Shown here piece by piece: positions 6,231 through 9,890 of a stretch of DNA of 9,890 bases. Origin of the DNA: JBEDKD01 sp041172365 (GTDB taxonomy: Bacteria > Cyanobacteriota > Cyanobacteriia > Cyanobacteriales > Microcoleaceae); contig JBEDKD010000477.1 in NCBI GenBank assembly GCA_041172365.1, positions 1 to 9,890 of the forward strand. Reading direction: 5' to 3'. A model generated the notes under the pieces. That model ran no database searches. It saw nothing but the letters and a program-made list of their open reading frames with translations, and was not told the origin of the DNA. The first letter of the stretch is position 1. Each line of letters opens with the position of its first letter. The translations under genes were made by a program, and so were the position numbers.

Positions 6231-6266
6231 CCGTTCGCGTCGCGTCTCCGTGGGAGATCGTGACGC
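6231..6266. repeat. Small palindromic repeat inserted in tnpA
   Basis: GCGTCGCGTCTCC (6237-6249) and GGAGATCGTGACGC (6253-6266) form an imperfect hairpin with a GTG loop. In the tnpA frame it lies between CKDRL and LFEFMAQQNGG, where relatives have a short ARFGFE-like link. It adds about eight codons (RHDLPRRRDANGF followed by TAA) without changing the frame. Exact borders are uncertain because the uninterrupted parent is not available here. Confidence 0.6.
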
Positions 6267-6714
6267 AATCTGTCTTTACAGGCAACAACAATCGTGAGCT
6301 TATCGCCTCGCATAAGTCTGACCAGTAGGGATTGCAGTCTTTGTCTTTTGAAGTTGAGTCCGTCGCCGATATCTTGGATGATTTCGGCGGTGGGATACTG
6401 TTGAAGCATAAATTCGACTTGTCTTGCCAAGTCGTCTCGCGGTTTTGGGGAACTGACTCGACCGTAACAAACAAGGGCAAGCTCAGTTGCATCGCGTTGG
6501 TAGGACTCGACATCGTATAGTCGTTGTCCTGCCTCATTTTTGATGCTCTTGATTTTGCCCTCATCTGCCTACTTCCTCAAAGTGTTTGGGTGCATTCCCA
6601 GAAATGCAACTGCTTTTCTCAGTGGGATTTATGCCATGTCGTAAATCATAGCATACATTATTGTATGTTAGCAAACAATCAACTGTCGATCAACCCTATA
6701 TTCAACTATCCTAC

Positions 6715-6740
6715 TATAACTATTGCCACGTGCTGGAGGA
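6715..6740 (+). promoter_or_regulatory. Start signals of the SPOR-like gene
   Basis: GGAGGA at 6735-6740 is a strong ribosome-binding site 7 nt before the ATG at 6748, and it decides the start over an upstream ATG at 6661. TATAAC at 6715-6720 is a possible -10 box, but it lies very close to the start codon and has no matching -35 box, so the promoter part is weak. Confidence 0.55.
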
Positions 6741-6747
6741 AACCTTA

Positions 6748-7848
6748 ATGCTTTTTTCTTTCCCTAGAATACTACAATACTACAAAAGAAGTTTTTTGCT
6801 GACTTTTGTCTCGGTATGCTTGGGTAATAGCGCGATCGCGTTGCCCTGTCGAGCCGAAGCTCAATCCCGTAATTACGGAGCCCGTGAGTATCAAGTCGCG
6901 CAAATTTATACTTCCCCCCCCACCATGTATAATACATCGCCCTATAATACATCACCGACGGTTGACATCATGTATGGGGTATATATTAATGGCGATAATC
7001 CATTATTACTATCAATTGTCCAACAAAAAGTCGAATTTACCGCGTCCATCAAGCGATATAAAAATCGTAATGTGATTTTAGTGGGAACTTATTTCGATCC
7101 CAATTATGTCGCGATGCGGATATCTCAATTACAGGGACTTGGTATCGAGTCAAACAAAACGGATTTTAAAGATGGGGAAAAATTTGCAGATTTGATCGTG
7201 ATGCCACCTCCTAACTTAGGGGTTTCTAGTGTGACGATGACGACAGAAAATTCCATTCAAAGTCAGGTTTTCAATATTAACTCATCAACCTATCTAGTTT
7301 TAGTGGATCGAGGCAACACAACATTACCGGAAGTTCAACTATTTTTTCCCGATGCCTTTGTCCGACAATATGACAAAAAAACGGTGCTTCAAGTGGGCAT
7401 GAGTCGTGATTATGTCACGGCAAAAAAAATAGAAAACGATTTAATAAGTAAAGGTTTTCCCGCGTTTGTTGTCGTCAATACTATGCCTTTAACATCTGTT
7501 CCGCCCAATCGTACCCCCATCGTACCCCAAACTATTCCCCAAACTATTCCATTTGGTACTCCCTATGGTTCCCCCTATCAAAATTATGGGGCATCTAATC
7601 CCAATAATGCTTATTATGTGAAGGTTTCAGGGAAAGAGATTTCCGGGGAGCAACTTTCTCAATTAGTATTGCTGGCAGGGGTTCCCACTGATAAAATTCG
7701 GCCTGACAATGGAGCCGGAGACGCGATCGTTTTGATCGGACCTTTTCCCGATCAAGCCACGGCACAATTATGGCAAAAAAATTTACAAAAGGTGGGTATT
7801 GGTAATACAAAAACTGAAGTTATTTTTACTAATTCTGTCAGAAATTGA
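6748..7848 (+). CDS. Exported protein with three SPOR-like modules
   Basis: A 366-residue protein of unknown role. An N-terminal signal peptide is clear: positive residues (YYKR), the hydrophobic stretch SFLLTFVSVCLGNSAIA, and a likely cleavage after AEA at residue 38, so it acts in the periplasm or outer envelope. Three similar modules follow, near residues 76-139 (YGVYINGD...), 181-243 (YLVLVDRG...) and 288-352 (YYVKVSGK...). Each begins with a Y-V strand, then a LxxL helix and R(Q/R)Y-type segment, then a V-Q-V-G strand followed by a residue-counting helix and a final strand. This is the pattern of SPOR-type peptidoglycan-binding repeats. A proline/threonine-rich linker (about 250-287) separates the second and third. 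It is divergent from mnmA and lies just beyond the tnpA end of the IS607 element. SPOR assignment is by pattern only; it could be a lineage-specific relative. Confidence 0.75.
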   Translation: MLFSFPRILQYYKRSFLLTFVSVCLGNSAIALPCRAEAQSRNYGAREYQVAQIYTSPPTMYNTSPYNTSPTVDIMYGVYINGDNPLLLSIVQQKVEFTASIKRYKNRNVILVGTYFDPNYVAMRISQLQGLGIESNKTDFKDGEKFADLIVMPPPNLGVSSVTMTTENSIQSQVFNINSSTYLVLVDRGNTTLPEVQLFFPDAFVRQYDKKTVLQVGMSRDYVTAKKIENDLISKGFPAFVVVNTMPLTSVPPNRTPIVPQTIPQTIPFGTPYGSPYQNYGASNPNNAYYVKVSGKEISGEQLSQLVLLAGVPTDKIRPDNGAGDAIVLIGPFPDQATAQLWQKNLQKVGIGNTKTEVIFTNSVRN

Positions 7849-7861
7849 TACCATTTTGCCA

Positions 7862-7960
7862 AAAGAGGGAAGAAGGAAGAAGGAAGAGGGGGGAAGAAGG
7901 AAGAAGGAAGAAGGAAGAGGGGAAGGAAGAGGGGAAGGAAGAGGGGAAGGAAGAGGGAAA
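7862..7960. repeat. Purine-only low-complexity tract
   Basis: About 95 bases of almost pure G and A on the plus strand, starting 14 nt after the SPOR-like gene stop. The later half is a clean 12-bp tandem repeat of GAGGGGAAGGAA. An open frame across it is compositional only. The motif GAAGGAAGAGGGAA (7946-7959) recurs at 8339-8352 inside the coding sequence of the next gene. Confidence 0.85.
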
Positions 7961-8000
7961 CATCTGTGTTTAGGAGCGTTTATCTGAGGAAAGAAAGAAG

Positions 8001-8048
8001 AGAGAATGTCAAGAGGGGAAAACTCCGATAAGGAGTTGTTAATTCTCT
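8001..8048 (+). terminator. Possible nested hairpin terminator
   Basis: An outer AGAGAAT (8001-8007) pairs with ATTCTCT (8042-8048), and an inner AACTCC (8021-8026) pairs with GGAGTT (8032-8037). A moderately T-rich stretch follows (TTTATTCC). It could end transcription from the SPOR-like gene about 150 nt upstream. The outer stem is short and the loop distances are large, so this is tentative. Confidence 0.3.
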
Positions 8049-8089
8049 TTATTCCTTAACCTTAAAGAAAGTGATGGCAAAGGCCCCTC

Positions 8090-8117
8090 TTTGTGTCCTC
8101 TGTGCCTTTGTGGTTCA
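8090..8117. repeat. Dispersed TTTGTGTCCTCTGTGCC-type sequence
   Basis: The text TTTGTGTCCTCTGTGCCTTT running into GTGGTTCA belongs to a sequence type I recognise as scattered in intergenic regions of many bacteria, including cyanobacteria. It is preceded by AAAGGC, which can pair with the GCCTTT inside it. The rest of 7961-8201 holds nothing else I can support apart from the nested hairpin and the start region of the next gene. Confidence 0.4.
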
Positions 8118-8123
8118 TCTCTA

Positions 8124-8155
8124 TTGAAGCACACTTTATGGGCTTATGGTATAAA
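8124..8155 (+). promoter_or_regulatory. Candidate promoter of the NAD(P)H-hydrate repair gene
   Basis: TTGAAG (8124-8129) could be a -35 box, with TATGGT (8145-8150) or TATAAA (8150-8155) as -10 box. The spacings (15 or 20 bp) are both off the ideal 17. The start codon at 8202 has GAGGA about 9-13 nt upstream as ribosome-binding site. Confidence 0.3.
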
Positions 8156-8201
8156 TCGGTGTTAAATTAGTTTATCAGGGAATCAACGAGGATTTTTACT
8201 A

Positions 8202-9794
8202 ATGACGATCTCACAATTTGTTGTTACCGCGGCACAAATGCGGGATATTGAAGAGCGTATATTTGATGCTGGGATGCCCGTTGCTGCTTTAATGGAAAAA
8301 GTCGCGGGTGCAATTTCTCGACGTATTCAAGCTCTTTTGAAGGAAGAGGGAATAAATTATGGCTTTCCTCCTTTTTCTTTATTCCCTCTTCACCTATCAC
8401 CGGTTCCTAAAATTGGTGTTTTAGTCGGTCCGGGACATAATGGGGGAGACGCGTTAGTGATCGCGCGTGAGTTATATTTTCAAGGATATTCGATCGCGGT
8501 ATATTGTCCCTTTACTAAGTTAAAGGAATTAACGGGGTTTCATGCCAATTATGCCAAGTCTTTAGGGATTCCTTTTTATGAAGAAGTGGACTCTTTACAA
8601 GATTGTCATATTTTAATTGATGGTTTATTTGGTTTTGGTTTAGAGCGTCCGTTAACGGATTTTATTGCTAGTGTTATTGATCAGATTAATGAATGGGAAA
8701 AATTGATTTTTAGTGTTGATATTCCTTCGGGTTTACATACGGATACGGGAGAGGTTTTAGGGACTGCTATTCGTGCCAATCATACTTTTTGTTTAGGGTT
8801 ATGGAAGTTAGCTTTTTTACAGGATCAAGCTTTAGAATATATTGGCTCATCGGAGTTAATTGATTTTGATATCCCCATCCCCGATATTTTGGCAATTTTG
8901 GGAGAATGTCCGACAATAAAAAGAATTACTAAAGAAAGCGCGATCGCGGCTTTACCCCTTTCTCGTCATCCGGCTTCCCATAAATATAAAAATGGTCATT
9001 TATTATTAATCGCGGGTTCCCGACGTTATAATGGCGCGGCTATTTTAGCGGGTTTCGCGGCTCGGGCATCGGGTGTGGGAATGTTATCGATCGCGGTTCC
9101 CCACTCGATTAAACCTTTATTAACTACCGAATTACCTGAAGCTTTAATTATTGGTTGTACCGAAACCGAAAGCGGTGCAATTCGTGATTTACCTCCTGCC
9201 CTTAATCTTAGAGATTATGACGCGATCGCGATCGGACCTGGATTAACTTTAGATGCCGCCGCGGTGGTAGAATTAATATTAGAAAGCGATCGTCCTTTAG
9301 TTTTAGATGCTGATGGCTTAAACATTCTATCACATTTAGGAGCAAAAGCCATCATTTCTGAACGTAAAAATCATACAATTTTAACCCCCCATTTAGGAGA
9401 GTTTAAACGACTTTTTCCTGATTTACATGAGGAAACGTTAAATAATCGTGTTCTCGCGGCTCAAATCGCCGCGGAAATGATGGGAGGAATAATTCTCTTA
9501 AAAGGAGCCAAAGTCGCGATCGCGAATCCTTCCGGTTATGTCTGGTTAAATCCTGAAAGTACACCCGCGTTAGCCCGTGGCGGTAGTGGGGATGTTTTAA
9601 CGGGATTATTAGGGGGATTATTAGCCGAAACTATTTCCAAATTTACCGTAGAATCTGTTGTCCAAACTGCCGTTTGGTGGCATTCTTACGCGGGTATTTT
9701 AGCGGCTAAAGAGCGCACGGAATTAGGCGTTGATGCTTTTACTTTAACTCAATATTTAATTCCGGTTTTAAAGGAAGTGATAGGGGATAGGTGA
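8202..9794 (+). CDS. nnr: Bifunctional NAD(P)H-hydrate epimerase / ADP-dependent dehydratase
   Basis: This enzyme repairs damaged NADH and NADPH. The N-terminal YjeF domain epimerises the R-hydrate, and the C-terminal ribokinase-like domain dehydrates the S-hydrate using ADP or ATP. In 530 residues, the epimerase half (about 1-230) shows GPGHNGGDALVIAREL (76-91) and SVDIPSGLHTDTGE (171-184). The dehydratase half (about 245-525) shows NGHLLLIAGS (264-273), AIGPGLT (343-349), LVLDADGLN (366-374), TPHLGEFKRLF (395-405), LLKG (432-435) and the catalytic GGSGD with D464. Length is normal for the fused form apart from a non-family stretch at residues 47-66, just before the first epimerase strand, encoded by a palindromic repeat. 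The last residues (IGDR) run into a tandem-repeat tract. Acts alone in the cytoplasm; no operon partner is visible. Confidence 0.93.
   Translation: MTISQFVVTAAQMRDIEERIFDAGMPVAALMEKVAGAISRRIQALLKEEGINYGFPPFSLFPLHLSPVPKIGVLVGPGHNGGDALVIARELYFQGYSIAVYCPFTKLKELTGFHANYAKSLGIPFYEEVDSLQDCHILIDGLFGFGLERPLTDFIASVIDQINEWEKLIFSVDIPSGLHTDTGEVLGTAIRANHTFCLGLWKLAFLQDQALEYIGSSELIDFDIPIPDILAILGECPTIKRITKESAIAALPLSRHPASHKYKNGHLLLIAGSRRYNGAAILAGFAARASGVGMLSIAVPHSIKPLLTTELPEALIIGCTETESGAIRDLPPALNLRDYDAIAIGPGLTLDAAAVVELILESDRPLVLDADGLNILSHLGAKAIISERKNHTILTPHLGEFKRLFPDLHEETLNNRVLAAQIAAEMMGGIILLKGAKVAIANPSGYVWLNPESTPALARGGSGDVLTGLLGGLLAETISKFTVESVVQTAVWWHSYAGILAAKERTELGVDAFTLTQYLIPVLKEVIGDR
8343..8391. repeat. 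14-bp perfect inverted repeat inside nnr
   Basis: GAAGAGGGAATAAA (8343-8356) and TTTATTCCCTCTTC (8378-8391) are exact inverted copies around a 21-nt loop. The loop is itself partly pyrimidine-rich. It encodes residues 48-64 of the protein in frame and looks like a purine-rich dispersed repeat that has landed in the coding sequence. Confidence 0.8.
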
Positions 9795-9890
9795 TTGGTG
9801 ATTAGGGATTAGGGATTAGGGAATTTGGGGACTGGGCGAGAGGAAGAAATTAGGATTATATTTTTATCTCCCCGATCCCCGATCCCCGAT
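9795..9890. repeat. 7-bp tandem repeats after nnr, cut by the window end
   Basis: ATTAGGG occurs three times in tandem (9801-9821), and CCCCGAT three times at the very end (9870-9890). The two blocks are near-complements, so they could pair as an imperfect hairpin. The GTGATTGGTGATTAGGG style also overlaps the last codons of nnr. No gene is visible; the element continues beyond the window. Confidence 0.65.

Larger units (their letters stand above)
6014..6637 (-). pseudogene. tnpA: IS607-family serine recombinase TnpA, four in-frame stops
   Basis: Reading from ATG at 6637 to TGA at 6014, one frame of 208 codons gives a recognisable IS607 transposase. It has a MerR-like helix-turn-helix (IPLRKAVAFLGMHPNTLRK, codons 4-22; then ADEGKIKSIKNEAGQRLYDV), the catalytic serine S62 in YGRVSS, then IIQDIGDGLNFKRQRL, CKDRL, NGGQILVLDKSIHCRETEL and SCRMHRLRSYSKKIKEDP. 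In-frame stops occur at codon 3 (TAA, 6629-6631), codon 23 (TAG, 6569-6571, where relatives usually have Trp or Tyr), codon 138 (TAA, 6224-6226) and codon 176 (TAA, 6110-6112). The last two lie in or at small inserted repeats that do not shift the frame. The longest uninterrupted piece with a Met is 68 residues. Function is lost unless stops are read through. Confidence 0.85.
4922..6676 (-). mobile_element. IS607-family insertion element (dead tnpA, intact tnpB)
   Basis: The element reads leftwards: tnpA (serine recombinase, now a pseudogene) then an overlapping tnpB. Boundaries are approximate. A GYTARCAAAC motif appears twice at the tnpB end (GCTAACAAAC 4922-4931 and GCTAACAAAT 4932-4941, the latter inside the tnpB tail) and once at the tnpA end (GTTAGCAAAC 6667-6676), in the same orientation. 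This is plausible for IS607 elements, which lack long terminal inverted repeats and make no target duplication. A CATACA/TGTATG inverted repeat (6652-6667) precedes tnpA and may be its operator. The element lies between the divergent mnmA and SPOR-like genes. With tnpA broken, it can probably move only if a recombinase is supplied in trans. Confidence 0.75.

Noticed and set aside
6118..6564. TnpB starting at 6564 with 543 residues
   Set aside because: The added 149 residues are another frame of recognisable tnpA; the ATG at 6117 gives a normal-length TnpB.
7799..7987. 62-residue frame across the purine tract
   Set aside because: The product is low-complexity G/R/E/K from simple repeats and overlaps the SPOR-like gene.
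9801..9821. ATTAGGG repeats as a telomere-like sequence
   Set aside because: Only three copies, next to a chromosomal gene in a bacterium; a simple tandem repeat is enough.

Overview
The window is cyanobacterial chromosome. At least six exact copies of the cyanobacterial HIP1 octamer GCGATCGC are visible (3213, 4082, 6832, 8940, 9222 and 9516). A Uma2-family gene, many short palindromic dispersed repeats and an IS607-type element with overlapping tnpA/tnpB point the same way. I cannot name the genus; the repeat load suggests a filamentous or colonial cyanobacterium. The core genes are housekeeping, and most of the oddities are mobile DNA lying around or inside them.

Layout. (1) 1-320: a 47-residue ribbon-helix-helix (RHH) protein followed by consecutive small hairpins, resembling the end of a small transposable element. 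(2) 451-1806 (+): a TrpB2-type tryptophan synthase beta chain with no trpA beside it. (3) 1807-2385: a repeat-filled gap with GGCAAGATGCC hairpins, a tandem 51/52-bp duplication and a 128-bp MITE-like element. (4) 2386-3171 (+): a Uma2-family (DUF820) PD-(D/E)XK protein with a heptad-repeat tail, ending in a hairpin that overlaps its stop codon. (5) 3172-3808: a second repeat cluster and a bidirectional terminator. (6) 3809-4891 (-): mnmA, a tRNA 2-thiouridylase. (7) About 4922-6676 (-): an IS607-type element with an intact tnpB and a dead tnpA, sitting directly upstream of mnmA. (8) 6748-7848 (+): an exported protein with three similar SPOR-like modules. (9) 7849-8201: a purine-rich low-complexity tract and other dispersed repeats. 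(10) 8202-9794 (+): the bifunctional NAD(P)H-hydrate repair enzyme, with a palindromic repeat inside its coding sequence. (11) 9795-9890: 7-bp tandem repeats running off the end.

There is no clear multigene operon. mnmA and the SPOR-like gene diverge and were probably closer neighbours before the IS607 element landed between them. The element transcribes towards mnmA, so it may now influence mnmA expression.

The most interesting signal is in the IS607 element. The tnpA frame is preserved over 208 codons but carries four in-frame stops. Two of these stops lie inside short inserted repeats whose apparent added length is a multiple of three. One insert falls in the tnpA/tnpB overlap: it stops tnpA while adding a few in-frame codons to the start of tnpB. 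A similar in-frame repeat insertion is seen in the NAD(P)H-hydrate enzyme. I do not see a clear undescribed multi-gene system.
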